From NCBI GenBank assembly GCA_023846275.1, contig CM043875.1, forward strand, positions 22,820,593 to 22,884,592: a DNA stretch of 64,000 nt. Direction: 5' to 3'. Made by a program: the position numbers and the translations under genes. The stretch is from Vanilla planifolia (Eukaryota > Streptophyta > Magnoliopsida > Asparagales > Orchidaceae). This document shows positions 36,478-49,690 of the stretch, one piece after another. How positions within the stretch are numbered: the stretch's first letter is position 1; every line of letters starts with the position of its first letter. A model generated the notes under the pieces. The model worked only from the letters and a program-made list of their open reading frames with translations, searched no databases and was not told where the DNA came from.

Positions 36478-37559
36478 AAAATTCTCATAATATCCAATAT
36501 ATGTTTAGCCCTAAAATGTATCTCATTATTTCTAGGCTTATGACTTTACTTATAAAGCTTAGTATATTTTATCCTCTAGTTTGATACTTTTTAAGAACAT
36601 ACCAAGCAAAAGCTAATAAGATTATAACACTTAAGATTGAAGAGGATAAGGAGTGTTCACTAGGTGATGTCCTAAGAGAAATCATCAAATAAAGAGTAAA
36701 TCTTAGTATGCTTCTAAGTAGATAGGTATAGGAATATAACATCGAGGACCAAAGAAGATAGAAAATAATTATAAGATGATGTCATGATAAAGGAATCACT
36801 TTACAAGGAGTGGTTGAAAAGGAGGGATACATGGATAAATTATCTTATATTAGTTACTGATGATTGATCTTAGTGTTTATATAAGATGTCATGATCTTAA
36901 GATATGAAGATTTTTTTAGATCAAAACTCACTTAGGTAAGAATAATATTTCAATATAATGAGATCAAGATGTAACAAGAGATGAATAGTCCCATTAGAAT
37001 TCCATGTTTAAGCATACTTGGATTGAAGTAGTTTTGGTTTGGGTGACAAGTGGGAAGGGCCCTTAGATAAGGATAATAATTAGATTAAAACAACATGCCA
37101 CCAAGAATACTAAAATATTATAGAGAGAGTTTGTTAAGGCCAGCATGGCTGGACGATGCCCAATTTAATCAGGCGTAAGTAGTCAATGAGTCTTAGGTGA
37201 TGAATGGGCATGTGCTAGCATAGGATCTATATTGATAGTTTAAGCATAAATCAGTGGTGAGTGGTGTGAGATGTTGATAGTGATCAAATCTAACAAAGTC
37301 AAGAGAGGCATTAATAAGTGTTAGGAAGGTGTAGTTCAGTGAGGGTGATCATTGAAGTGAGTTGAAGTGGCTAAACAAGGAATAGAGGAATATGGTCATG
37401 CAATTGAAAGTGGTAACTAGTTGTGGGTGAAGCCAAGATAAAGTTTAGCAAACATCTAAGTTATTGGTAATGGTTGAAAAGGGAGATGGTGATGTGATAG
37501 ACGCAATTGTGATGGAATGGCATAAATCAATATTACAATATGATTGGGATAAGGAATAA
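36478..37559. other. Gap: no gene recognised; possible 3' untranslated part of an LTR element
   Basis: A relatively G-rich plus strand without open frames, ending in GATTGGGATAAGGAATAA directly before an LTR start. That ending could be a degraded polypurine tract. No integrase motif could be read. Confidence 0.35.
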
Positions 37560-40320
37560 TGTGACAACCTACTTTCTAGTTTAATTTAAATTATTGTAAT
37601 TATAGTAGTCATGTATTTAAGGTTGAGATATTTTTATTAATGAAGCTTTAATTTTAACTTTTGAATAGAGTTGAATAAAATATTAATTTTTGAGTTTTCT
37701 ATTGTGAAGAATGTTAATTTCCTAAGTATTTTAAATCTAAAAGTTGAGTATTAGTTAGATATGGCTCATTAAGATAAGTATATCAATGCTTGTTTCAACG
37801 TTATTAGAGCTCATTTAAATTTTTATGCATTTTATAATTTAAAAATATTTAATAATAATTAATATTATATTATATTTAGTTATTAAAGCTAATTTTTCCA
37901 TACCTAAGCTCAATGTAATTCTCACACAACCTCCTTCTTTCCTAAGCCTCAATGTTATTAATCTCTAATTCATTTCCTACAATTGTGTCACCAATAAAAA
38001 CCTCAAAGTGATCTTGAGCTTATCTTAATCAAATCACATCATGAAAGAGAAGCATTGATGCTCTATTGTCGTTAAGGAATTCACAAGTTTTTGAAGCCCT
38101 TAACTTCATTACTAGGTTGTTTATACTGAACCCGATTTGGGGGTAGTGTTACTGGTGCTTGACTCAGGAAGTCAAGCATTTACCAATGAAGGAAAGTAGA
38201 TCTAAGGCATCAGTGGTAGGTGAGAGATAGAGTTGCTAAAGAAAGAGAGAAAAAAAGATTTGTAACTTGACGGATTGGCTTAATAGGTGTGCCTATAAAT
38301 GTTTTGTTTAGGAACTTATATGGATTTTATTCCAATAACTACAAAATCATGTGAAAGGAGTTTTAGTGGTGAAGAATTTGTCATGAATTTGTTATAGCTC
38401 TTCTTCTTAGCAAACTTTGATACCAAGATTAGGTATGGTGGTTAACATGCTAGTACTTTTTATTATTTTTATCTTGTGTTAAATGTGTAATCCTTGCAAT
38501 TTTGATGCATTAATGGTGTTATGAGTTGCATTTTATTTTCTTTATAGTTTCCAATTAAGTTTTACAAAGACACGTAAAACCATGTTGGAAACATAATAGC
38601 AAAAAGGATGGTTAGATTAATACAAAGTTTGGGCTAGCATACTTTTTTGTAGTTTGTATTATAATGTTAGTCAAATGAAAGTTAGTGCAAATAAGGAACA
38701 TATAAGTGGTGAATAATGAGCATATTTTAATAGATTGTGCATGTTTTCTATGTAGGAAACCAAGGACAATACAAAATTATAAAAGAACTAGCCATAAGAA
38801 AATTGGGTAGGTAAATTAAAATAATTGTCACACAAGTAGCTATTGTTAATACCTTAGGCATTGCATAGACTAAATAGAATAACATGACATCATTTCATAT
38901 ATGCATACATCTACAAGGATTGACATGTATACTAGCATTTTGTATGTGCGGAATTACTTGAGATTTGATGGCAATGCATTAGCATATAAAAGATATTATG
39001 ATGATAAATGAACATATAAAAGATTTGGCAACAAATTATGTGCAAAAAAAATCTATATGTGTGTATTTATATGAGCATGATGCAAGAATAATGTGAAATA
39101 ATGAAAAAGAAAGCAAAGCAAAAAGAAAAAACAAAAGAAAAAAGGTTAGAAGAGCCTTAAATAAATGTACACAATATGATAAAATGATATAAAAATAAAG
39201 AAAAAAGAATTGATTCCTATTGAGCTTATTATTTTATGATATGTATAAATTTATAAGAAAGTATAATTTTTCTTATGACCTTATCCTAAATAGCCACTTT
39301 TGTTTATGAGGTTGTTGAGATGTGATAATATGATATGATATACTACCACTAACATTGAATCTCTTTTATTATATATAGCATTGTACTAGACTGATGTAGC
39401 TTCCACTTGTTGTGTGTTGAGAAAGGTGTGATATGAGATGAGATGGTTAACTTAAGCTCTAGAGGTTGATATGAGATCATATGTAGTTGTGTGTTGGCTA
39501 ACCATGAGCTACAAAAATTTGTATGAGATGATCATGACATTGGATGATTGTGTGACCTTGGATATGATATGACGAGATGTCAAATGATGATATTGATGGA
39601 GATCTTAAGGGTAATGATTATTTTAGTAAGAAAGATAAGAATATATAAATGATATGCAAATGATATAGTAAGTAGGTAAGAAAAATGATAAGAAAGAAAA
39701 ATTTTATAGAATGTTGGCATTAAAGATGATCATGTGCAAATACATAAGAAAGATCTCATAACGTTCACGCAATGTTGTAGAGATAGAATTCAAGATGAGT
39801 ATTTCATTGATGCCATGCATTTATTATATAATTCCTTAGTACTAGCTTATATCTCTTTTATTGTATTTATATTGCTTTACATTTGTTTAACTACTAATTT
39901 ATCTATTGATCTTATTAATCTCATATTCTTACTTGCATCATAAAGCATGACATATATACTCACTAAATAGAGAATTCTAATGATGCATGAGATAGGTTCT
40001 TGAGGGTGGGTTGTATGGTATTTTTGGATAATGGATATTTATGTTTTGTATCAGATGGATTGCATTTGGCCTTGTGGTAGATTTTGTAGTTTTGTTTTAT
40101 GATGCTTTGTATAGTGGCTTTAGAATGTCACTTTGACTTGATCAACAATATTAATCCATGTATTCTAGTTTAGAGTGGTGAGTTCTATTTGAAGTGGGTA
40201 TTCTATTTGCATGCTTAAGTAGCTGTGATATTATGTCAATATTTATATAGGTGAAAAAATAAATAATTTTAGGGGAGGCTTTATTTCTTTAACTTCTTTG
40301 ATTTTGGAACCTTGCTAATT
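37560..40320 (+). mobile_element. Probable long LTR, plus strand; right end uncertain
   Basis: Opens TGTGACAACCTACTTTCTAG. A modest purine stretch lies at 38,190-38,270. Near the far end, ATATACTCACTAAATAG (39,954) and GAGGGTGGGTTG (about 40,003) resemble wording common near the transcription and end region of Tekay/del-type LTRs. No primer-binding site follows, so it may be a 3' or solo LTR. The frame at 39,734-39,943 is not supported. Confidence 0.45.
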
Positions 40321-40879
40321 AATTCACATTGAATAAAGTATTTAAAAAATGAGTATAAATTGGTTATAATTGTCATTTCTCTCATGACTAGGTTATTAAT
40401 ATTATCTGGTTGTCTTTATACTCTACTTTGTCTAAGTAAAGAAGTTATTAGAGGCATAACCAGTTAGTGAGGCCTAGTCTGATAACCATTATATTCCTTC
40501 ATAAAGAGAATCTCCTATGCACACATCATGGCAACTCCTAATTTTATATTTTTTTTATATAAATTAGGTTGTTGCTTAATTTTTCAACCACTTTTTTCTA
40601 ATACACAAATCCCATATTCCAAATTTAAATAATTTTGAGTAGCATTAAAACTATGAATTTGTTTTCATATGTGTATAAAAGTAGATCAACATAGAAATTC
40701 TCTATGTAGAAAATATATTTTTTAGTATTATCTTCCTTCGTATAAAACCTTTGTAATTCATAAAACAGTAAATAAATTTTCTTTTAAAAGCATTTACTAT
40801 CTAGCATTTTCTTTAAAATGTGGTAATCCAAATTCTCATATAAATCACAACATAATTAAAACCATATTGAACTTAGTGC
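40321..40879. other. Gap: nothing recognised
   Basis: AT-rich sequence between two LTR-derived regions. Confidence 0.4.
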
Positions 40880-41205
40880 CACTCCCTACTTAGCATAAAT
40901 GAAAAATTACATTCAAAATATAATTTTCCAAACAAATCAAAGATAAAAACATAAAGTTGAGCACACTAACAGATCAAAACAAGTGAAGGTGACAAACAAA
41001 CCTTGTCAATATCAAAACATCAAGTTTGACAATAAAAAGAAAATAACATTACATAAAATATAACTACCACATAATATTAAAAGCTAAAAACCATTGTTGA
41101 TACAACATGTGCAAATAAAATATAGGTTGTCCTCACATACATAAAGTCCCTCTCTCATACACTCACGAAAAGCATCATACTCTCACCACAAGTTCTTGAT
41201 GACTA
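40880..41205 (-). repeat. Truncated second LTR copy (3' end of LTR only)
   Basis: Direct repeat of 42,430-42,760. Shared words include AGCATCATA(C/T)TCTCAC, CATACATAAAGTCCCTCT, ATCAAGTTT, TTGAGCA/CTGAGCAT and CCCTACTTA(A/G)CATAAA. By eye they agree at roughly three quarters of positions. Confidence 0.7.
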
Positions 41206-41209
41206 TCCT

Positions 41210-42300
41210 TGGCCCATATTTCTTAAGGTGGTGACTATGGCACTTCCCTTACCTCTACTAATGCCTCCTCTACCAACAATATAGCCAATATTTGGTGGTG
41301 AAGAAGCCACCTCTGTTGTAACCAATAAGAAATCTCTCCATATGCCCCAACTCTCCATAACTAAAACATTTAGACTATCCATCCTTCTTAGCTAAATAGA
41401 TTCTATGATGAAGCTTACCACACTCTAGCCATGGAGATATCTTCTAATTAGATCCGATGTCCATCCTATTATAACTGACACTAGAGTCCTTCTAACTTGT
41501 TACAACTTATAATATTGCTTTTCTCTTATGAACTGTTTAAAGATCTTGTTAAATAGTTATAACTTTCATTTGGCACAACTAGTTCTTTCTTTTGCACTCT
41601 AACTGGTTTATGAGCTTCAAAGTTTTCCAATTCTTATTCCACTAATTTAGATTGTTCTATAAGCAAAATAAAATCAGTGGTCATGTAAGTGATTGAAGTA
41701 GCCCTAATAGATTATATTAATCCATGGTAGAATACAAAACACCTTTGATCCTTGGTACTCATTACTTGGGGGGCATAGTGAGTAAGGAAGCAAAATCTTC
41801 TATCATAATGACATATCTCCTTATTATAAGATTATTAGCTTCTTTCTTATCTTTTACTTATGTGATAAGAGAACAAATCATTTCTCAAACTCATTAACAA
41901 AGTTTCGTGCAATTTCTTTTGCTAACTAGCTTTCAAAATGAACTTGAAGATAAGGCTCAACCTTGTCTAACAAGATTATTACAAGTGATACTTTTTTATG
42001 TTCTACTCAATCAATCAAATCAAATATCTTATTAATCTAGTCTTGTACCAAAAAAATATTTATTCCCCCAACAAAATGAGAAGGTTGCATTATATAAAGT
42101 TGCTCTATCAACTTGTTAGCTTGGAACCTTCTCTTGGAGCTTTCTTTGGAATTGGGAGATGACGATTATTCTAGCTAATGAACTCTATTCCCTAGATCTC
42201 TTACTAATTCTCCTCTCATTTCAAGCACTAGTTCATGACTTTGTCCTCTAAGATTATCTTATAGTTCTCCTATAAAAATGAATGACATTAGGCATTTTCA
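41210..42300 (-). pseudogene. Ty3-type gag relic with zinc knuckle
   Basis: Gag forms the particle and packages the RNA. On the minus strand the retrotransposon gag core is readable: FVNEFEK.FVLLSHK (family EF...F...Y.P), then a QGDMS-like word (family LKQGDMSV.EY), DFASLLTMPPK in place of the usual F..L..YAPQ, STKDQRCFVFYHGL (family ...FI.GL), MTTDFILLIEQSKLVE, and the knuckle KCFSYGELGHM (plus coordinates 41,339-41,371), with the second cysteine changed to Tyr and the last one lost. Frames break several times. It lies just after the primer-binding site, as expected. Confidence 0.75.
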
Positions 42301-42413
42301 TTCTCATAATTTAACTTTTTAGAAGTAAGATAGCATAATTATAACTAATTATTCTTGTGTGTATACCATGCTAGTGTCCTCACTTAAAAGCTCATCCTAA
42401 TTTTTAACTTTCA

Positions 42414-42425
42414 GTTTTGATACCA
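42414..42425 (-). promoter_or_regulatory. Primer-binding site, initiator-Met tRNA type
   Basis: Minus strand TGGTATCAAAAC, 10 of 12 matches to TGGTATCAGAGC, a few bases after the LTR end GGGTATTATA. Confidence 0.7.
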
Positions 42426-43605
42426 CCTTATAATACCCTACTTAACATAAACTAATAACACCTAATAAAATACATCCAAAATATAATTTATGAGATATAT
42501 CAAAGATGGTAACATAAAACTGAGCATATTAATGTCAAAATAGGCAAAGGTGATGGAAATGCCATGCCAATATCAAAAAATCAAGTTTAATACAATAAAA
42601 ATGAAATAAAATTTCATAATATCTAGCTATCATATAATATGAAAAGTTAAAAATAAAAAATAATATAACATCTGTATATAAAAGATAGGTTATCTTTACA
42701 TACATAAAGTCCCTCTTTAACACACTTACAAATGCATCATATTCTCACTAAAGGGTCCTTAACTATGACCTATGAACCTCTAGCACTATGAGTGTCAGCA
42801 TCTTAACCTATAATTTAAATAGAAAATAAGTATGATATATTCGATTGACACACTATTAGTTATAGGAAATAAAAAGATATAAAAGGATAGTAACATAACT
42901 AAGAAATAAAATAAAGTAATAAAATATAATTAAGCATAGTAATCTATAAATAGAAATATAATATCAATACATATATGCTAATATGCACCTAGCTCATGTA
43001 TGTTCATAATCATTGTATGGAACCAACATCATATAATATTCATAGTATGTCATACTTTTCTTTATTTGCATATTTACTTTCATTTGTATTTCTTTTTTTT
43101 ATTTCAAATTCATTTTTTCTCTAATCCTAGATTTTTTTTTTCTATAACCTCTATCCTTGATCTTAAATGATCTCAAATCACATCTCATTATCATGTAGCC
43201 ATTTTTCTTTATTACCAAAATCTTATACTAATTAGGATAAGGCCTCTAAAATACTATGACCTATCTCTAAGTGCCTTTAACACTAGGGTTGAAGTATATC
43301 GTATCTTCATATAGTCGTTAGCCCTTCTTGCCAACATCATATACTAATGGGGATGAGGCCTTTCACATGCCTAACACTCATTCTTGAGAGCTCATGACAC
43401 AAGAGGTGAAGTATATCTCATCTATCAAATCATTAAAAGATATGATTATAGAGAAAGACCTTTCTTAACCTTCTTTCTTTCTTGTGATTTATTAAATCAT
43501 TAGGTAATTTTAGCCTTTTTTCTTATCTTTCTTTCCTTTTTATTTATTTATTTTTTCTTGTCATATGTTTTAGTTTATAACTTCTTAAATTTATGCATAT
43601 AAGTC

Positions 43606-43611
<6 letters not shown>

Positions 43612-43694
<83 letters not shown>
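43612..43694. repeat. (TA)n microsatellite inside LTR copy 2
   Basis: 83-bp TA run in the position homologous to 441-486. Confidence 0.95.
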
Positions 43695-43696
<2 letters not shown>

Positions 43697-44239
43697 ATAT
43701 CAATAGTGGAACAATGCTTTAATGGAATTTGAACATATTCAAATAATGTTATACTATGCAAATGTTCACATTACCATAATAATAGTCAAGAAAATTTAGC
43801 ATCCAACCTACATCATAGTTGAGTTTGCATACCTAACATCTTTAAAAAGTTTATTCCATGGCATTTCTTTTTCCTTACCATATTTTTTCATTTTTTATGT
43901 GATTATTACCTTTTTTCAATAACAAGTCAACTTTTATTTTTATTTGGTAAGAAAACACTTCTAAAAGTTATCACAAACCAACTCTTAACATATTATTAAT
44001 TTTTCAATTGGTAACTTCATATCATACAATACGATGTCTCACATTGTACTATGTGATCCATGATCTACACTAGTTAGACAAAAGGGTTGATCAAGTGATC
44101 CTTGATAAGAACTCTATGAAAGCATCATATTGGTCCAATTTCCATTCCATACATGTATGATCAATACAATATTCATTTTCTTGTAAGGGATAGGATTAAA
44201 GATCTCTATTAAACATATTATGGCATTTCTTTAATTATG

Positions 44240-46430
44240 GAGAGCCAATAAACACAAGAGTGGGGAGGAATTGTAGAGTTTTTAAACTACTTGATTGAAA
44301 ATACAAATTTAATTAATACTTAAATAATAAAACTATTTCTTTAACAAATCATTTGATAAATCAAATTAGTTCAACTAATACAAATTATTTGCAACATAAA
44401 ATAGTTTTTGAACTATATTTTAAATTGTATTTAACAATCTTCATTATTTTTTAAATCAACTTGAGAAATTATGAGACAAGTAAAACATAATAATAAAGTT
44501 AAGAAAAAAGACAGGTTTTTTATGGTTTAATAAAACCTTTATTTACATCCACCCCCAGATGACCCAACAAGACTTTTATTAACAAAATCACCATCTTTTT
44601 GCCACAACAAATAGGAGTATACCTTTATAATAAAACAAATCAAGTACTTATCAATTAATAAAACATAGAAAGCTCAATAATATTACTCTAAACACTTGTA
44701 GAATCTTTGTTACACAAAAGCTAAATAGTGTGAAGGATATTACCAAAATAAGTTGGACCTTGTTGTAATGTAAATGACTGAATAAATTGAGATTACTATG
44801 GAGTTAGAAAGGGAAAAACTCTTTTTACTATTTTGAATAGTTCAAAAACAAAAGACCTTGCTTTTCAACTTTAATAAAACGATTTAATAATGAGCATCAT
44901 TGTCCCTTTTTATGTTTTCTTTTTTTATTTCTATGAAAGGGTGAATTAGATGTGGACAAAGAATTTGTAATGGCTAAAGTTGTCTTTCAAGGCACTCAAA
45001 CTAGCCATTATTCTCTCAAGGTTTAAATCATATTAATGCACTGAGAACATTATATTGGAGTGATTAAAGTAGAATCCAGATCATCTTAATAATCAGATAA
45101 TATAAATATGCTAACAAATTTAAAATACATGTAATGTATAAGTTTGAGTTGGTCATCATATTATAAGATGCCAATATAGAGAATAATACTTAAGATGGCC
45201 TTATGTTAATTAAGTTAACCAACATAACAAGATCAATCATATGCATATGTTAACCCCTATCATAGTAGCATGATGATAAATTTTGTGAAAAAAATCATAA
45301 TACAAGTTAGCTGCATAGTTTGTTTTTGTATGATCATGCAAGCACTTGAGAGTTCAACCTTATTAACTAAAAATAATACTCATATTATATAAAATCCATA
45401 ATGGTACAATACCAAGCATACGCTTTTATTGTTTAATAATAATCATATAATTTGATGCATGAATGTTCTTATAAATGAAGAGTTTCATATTTGCTGGTCC
45501 ACGTACATATTCCATAAAAGTATCGTACTTGTAAGGCAAGTTTATTTGGTGATTGTATACAAACTTTAGATTGATTGTCCAAGACACAAGCAACTGGATA
45601 TGGTCATATAAGTATGATATAGAGATCATATAAGTTTGACAACTATGAAGCATAGAGACTTAACAAACTCTAAGAAGGAATAAATGACATAATCATATCA
45701 AAGTTGCTTCGTACTCATATGATACTAGTGTAAATTCAACTCTTAGATATTAGACATTACACACACTAGGTTGATACTACATACAACCCTATTCATGCTT
45801 TTAACAGTTTGTTTAGTTAATTGTTGCACTTGTTTGATGACCACACAAATTCAACCTTCCACTATGGCTATAAGCCTAAATATAGATTGTACAAATCTAA
45901 TATTAAATATTATATTATATGATCGACAGGTAACGAAGAACATAGCTAAATTTAAACATGTTTTAAGCATTATTTTACAAACATAAGACTTGAGTTACAC
46001 TTAGAACAACATGTAATGGAAATATCAATTACCAAATGTAGATTTAATGATCTTAATTACTCAAAAAATAATTTATCAAGAGACTATATGACTTAAATAT
46101 CCAATGTAGTTCTAATTGTGTCATAAATAAAACAAGTGATGGATTTATAAGACAAACCAAAGTTTTGTTTTGATAATGAATTCCTTTTTGTCAACCACTC
46201 CACTAAGAGCTAAGAAGGTGGCTTCTTGATATGCTAGTTGAGACAAACACATGAGCAAAAACCACTAGCTTATTTTGACAAAACTTTATATATGGATTAC
46301 TTCTTAAATCTATTTATCAAACTCTTCATTAAGTAACATATCTCAGAAACACTTAATAAAAATATTAGAAACTACATTACAATAGTATTTTTATCATCAA
46401 ACAATTGGTTCAATCACCAAAGATATAATA
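44240..46430. other. Probable insertion within LTR copy 2; no gene recognised
   Basis: LTR repeat units stop near 44,240 and resume near 46,440; copy 1 has no such length between the matching parts. The interior is AT-rich without motifs I recognise. Confidence 0.4.
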
Positions 46431-46500
46431 AAACTTAATGTACTTGTTCGATCTCCATTTTGACTTGTATAATCCATAATAGAAATAGGATCAGATAAGG

Positions 46501-46708
46501 GATCAAATAGACAAACTCTATTAAACATAACAAGGATTCATCGTACTTTTCTAATCTATGTTTGTACATGTACGATTCATAAAAGATACTTCATCAAACA
46601 AAGACTGGATAAACAATCTCAATTAAACATACCATGGATTCAGCATACTTGTTTGATCTACACTTCATACATGTATGATCTATGACAAATACTTAATTAA
46701 ACAAAGGG
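46501..46708. repeat. Two tandem ~101-bp units in LTR copy 2
   Basis: Units 46,501-46,603 and 46,604-46,708 share CT(C/A)(T/A)ATTAAACATA, a GGATTCA-CGTACTT/GCATACTT block, GTACATGTACGAT/ATACATGTATGAT and ATCAAACAAAG/TTAAACAAAGG. A related piece (CATACATGTATGATCAATAC, then CTATTAAACATAT) is at 44,140-44,220. Confidence 0.65.
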
Positions 46709-47501
46709 TACTATTTTTCATAAGAATACTAAGAATTTATCATACTTACACAATCATCTTATCAATTGAGTATGTTACATAGTCGATCATGTATTCACAC
46801 TAGGTTGAGGGTAGTTTGCTAGCTCCCACTAAACAATCATACCAAAAAGTCTAAATGATCATAACATCAAGAAAAATAGCAATGGACACCCAACCACAAG
46901 TCCACCACAATTGCATAATAAATGACTTTCTTCAGATTCTAAGTAGTAGATATATGCTTTATGAAAAAGAACTTAGATTAGATGTTACTTATTATGCGAT
47001 TCTTGCAAGGTGAAATTGAAATCCCTTTCTTTTCCTTAAGTTTTTACCCTTCTTCTCCCATTCCTTTGAATCCCCTCAATGATCTTCATCGGATTTGCAT
47101 GGATGCCTCCTTCCTTCTTCTTTCTTATCTCTTCTCTCTTCTTACTTTCTCACCTAGATCCAAATAGCATAGATATGTTTTATGGCATGGGAGAGATTAC
47201 CCTCTTATTTAAATAATGGGATAAGCTTTAATATATAATAATTCTCTTTTTTCATATTTTTCTCTTTAAAAATTTATAAAACATTCAATTCATAATTGAA
47301 AAATACAAACCATGAATCTACAAATTCCAATGGGCTTTTGCAATCGTGTACTCAAAATTGGGTTCTAATCACTATTATCTTAGTATTCTTTTTGAGCCAC
47401 CTAGTCAATATAATCTCGATTTTTTAATCTATAATATGAATATCTAATAAATGTGACTTTATTTGAAAGGTTAATTAAGGCTAATTATGTGGGATATTAT
47501 A

Positions 47502-49690
47502 TTTGTCATAGAAAAAAATAAAGATTTTTTTGTAGATATGAAAGATGCTATCTTTGATTAACATTATTTTTTTAACTTCAACTATATTTCAAAATGCTTC
47601 TTACTTTTGTAGTAACATCCTGTACATTCAATGATACCAATTTAATCGTAAGATCCAAAGAACTATAAAAAAAGAAAGCTTAATAAGTGATTTTTATATT
47701 CCTCACTCTCCTAGCTCTAATGTGGTACATCATTATAACCTAAAATGTACATCATTATGACTTAAAATTTTGTAAGTCAACGAAACAATCTAACATAATT
47801 ATCACAGGCTCAACAAGCAATGTAATTACTAATGTATGCAAAATAATACAAAATTTAAATTATGCTTCTTGCTAAGTCAATATCATTATAAGAAAGTAAA
47901 TAAAATAAATAAAAAAATTCCAAAATAATAATGCTTGTGATGTAAATAGTTTTCTTAAAATTCTTTTTTTTTTATTTTCTTATTTACCAATTTGGTGGTT
48001 TGCTTACTTCATTTTAATTTCATTGGTCATAGGATATCATTATTAGATAAGTATAACAAGTTAATTTTCTCACCATTTAGTTTTATTTTTCTAAAATCCA
48101 TTCTTTTAAAGTATCACTTTTCAGAAGTCTCATTGTCTATTAAAAATCATTGAGACTTTGACGCATTTTCCCTTATGATGTTCTTAACCATATACTTCTA
48201 GTTTTTTAAACTTTTCATCTTAGAATTTTTCCAAAAAAAATTTAAATTTTCAAAAATCTTTTAAATATACATCCCATCCCCATGCTAATTCTTAATAAAA
48301 GTTTGCATACAAAAATTTGATTCCATGTAAGAAACATTATGCATATGATAATATAGCATGTGAAGAGTACATACCACATTATTTAACATCTAAATAAAAA
48401 AGTCAAGTATCACTTGAGCATTATTATGAATTTTTGTCAAGTCATATATGTTAAGACTATTAACTTGCATTTCATCAACCATTAAGCATATACATCTTCA
48501 AGTTCATAGTTCTCTACCTTGAGTTTCATGTAGTTTTCATGCTCAAGAGTTGAATTCTTATTAGTATAATCACCCACAAGTTTTAGAAAACTCTTTTCTT
48601 GCATTTCACTCATAAAATTCTATCAATCTTAAAATTTTATAATTTTTTTGCTAATGTCAAATTTTTGTATAACTTCTCTTTTCTTAAAATCTTATAAATG
48701 ATAGTAGTTTTTGATAAATATGCCCTCTTATTCATGTCAATTTTCACAAAAGTTATACTATTTTATACCAAACAAAATGTATTATCTTTTATTAATTTTT
48801 TAAAGTTTTAAATATCATTTGATAATTTAATAATTTTTACACCTAAAAATATTTATAATAATATTTTTTATAAATTTGACTCTCCATTTATGATTTATTC
48901 AACTTATATTAAATGAAATTTATACCATATAATTTTTAATAATTTGAAACTCTATATCTAACATTAATTTCCTTCTTAAGGACTTCGAACCCCTCTTTCT
49001 AATGATGTACAATGATAAAAAATTCACAAAACTTATAAAAATTTAATAGTCATTCTTCATTCAATTTATTACCTTTGATGGTAATAGTATATCTCCTTCT
49101 TCTTCTAAGCTTTGATCCATCATTTTATAGACTTGTTTATTAATTTTATTACTTGATAATGTGCTTTTTTTCAAATAAAAATTAGTTAAATAATACTCGT
49201 ACCTTTGAGATGTTACATGCAAATATGCCATAAAATCTTCTTGGTTTAAATGAAGGCAAAATAAAAAAGGCTTTCATGTTTTATTTCATCACAAATATTT
49301 AAATATATTATAGGAAAGAAGTATTAACAAAAATGAAAAGTCAAGAATATTTTTCTTTTAAAAAATAATAAAATAATATTCAAAATCAATAAAAATGATA
49401 GATGGTTAGAAAAAAATGGAACAATCTTGGGGTCTCATAAATGACCCTTTACAACATAATATAACCCAATAACATAAACAAACTCAATAAATGTAGTCAC
49501 TTCGTGGCCTTTATTTAAGATTTAGTTTATAGCCTTAGGTAATCTTGAACCTCCTAAATCTTTGGCTTTTCTAGCTTTAGTTGATGTTCTACTTTATATA
49601 ATAGTTCAAAATTTTGAAAACACACTTTTTATATATATATTTTTTTTGCATAATAGTTATTTTATTCCTTTGAGAAGTAGATTACACATT
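47502..49690. other. Gap: AT-rich, one weak coiled-coil-like frame on minus
   Basis: On the minus strand about 48,610-48,490 reads KLVGDYTNKNSTLEHENY and on through KVENYELEDVYA without stops, reminiscent of the coiled-coil spacer of SIRE-type copia gag. The flanks read poorly, so I do not call a gene. Nothing else was recognised. Confidence 0.25.

Larger units (their letters stand above)
40880..47501 (-). mobile_element. Deleted Ty3-type retrotransposon with very long LTR
   Basis: Minus-strand order: 5' LTR (47,501 to about 42,430), primer-binding site (42,425-42,414), gag relic (about 42,300-41,210), then a second copy of only the last ~325 bases of the LTR (41,205-40,880). Protease, reverse transcriptase and integrase are missing; gag runs almost straight into the LTR 3' part. 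Either internal sequence and most of the 3' LTR were lost in one deletion, or the element moved as a gag-only form. The LTR itself was enlarged, apparently by an insertion at about 44,240-46,430 that splits its tandem repeat region. Confidence 0.7.
42430..47501 (-). repeat. Long 5' LTR (copy 2) with inserted sequence
   Basis: Minus strand opens TATAATATCCCACATAATTA (the first TG degraded to TA) and ends with GGGTATTATA, so the two ends are near-inverted copies, as in many plant LTRs. It shares order and wording with copy 1 at 1-2,330. From its start it holds a purine tract (CT on plus, about 47,020-47,165), tandem ~101-bp units, a probable insertion, then the (TA)n and a GA/CT-mixed tail. The open frames at 45,426-45,653, 45,771-45,986, 46,982-47,167 and 42,535-42,723 lie in this non-coding repeat and are not genes. 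Confidence 0.65.

Noticed and set aside
46501..46708. Repeat units considered as a CRISPR array
   Set aside because: Plant nuclear context, diverged adjacent units and no unique equal-length spacers. They are LTR subrepeats.
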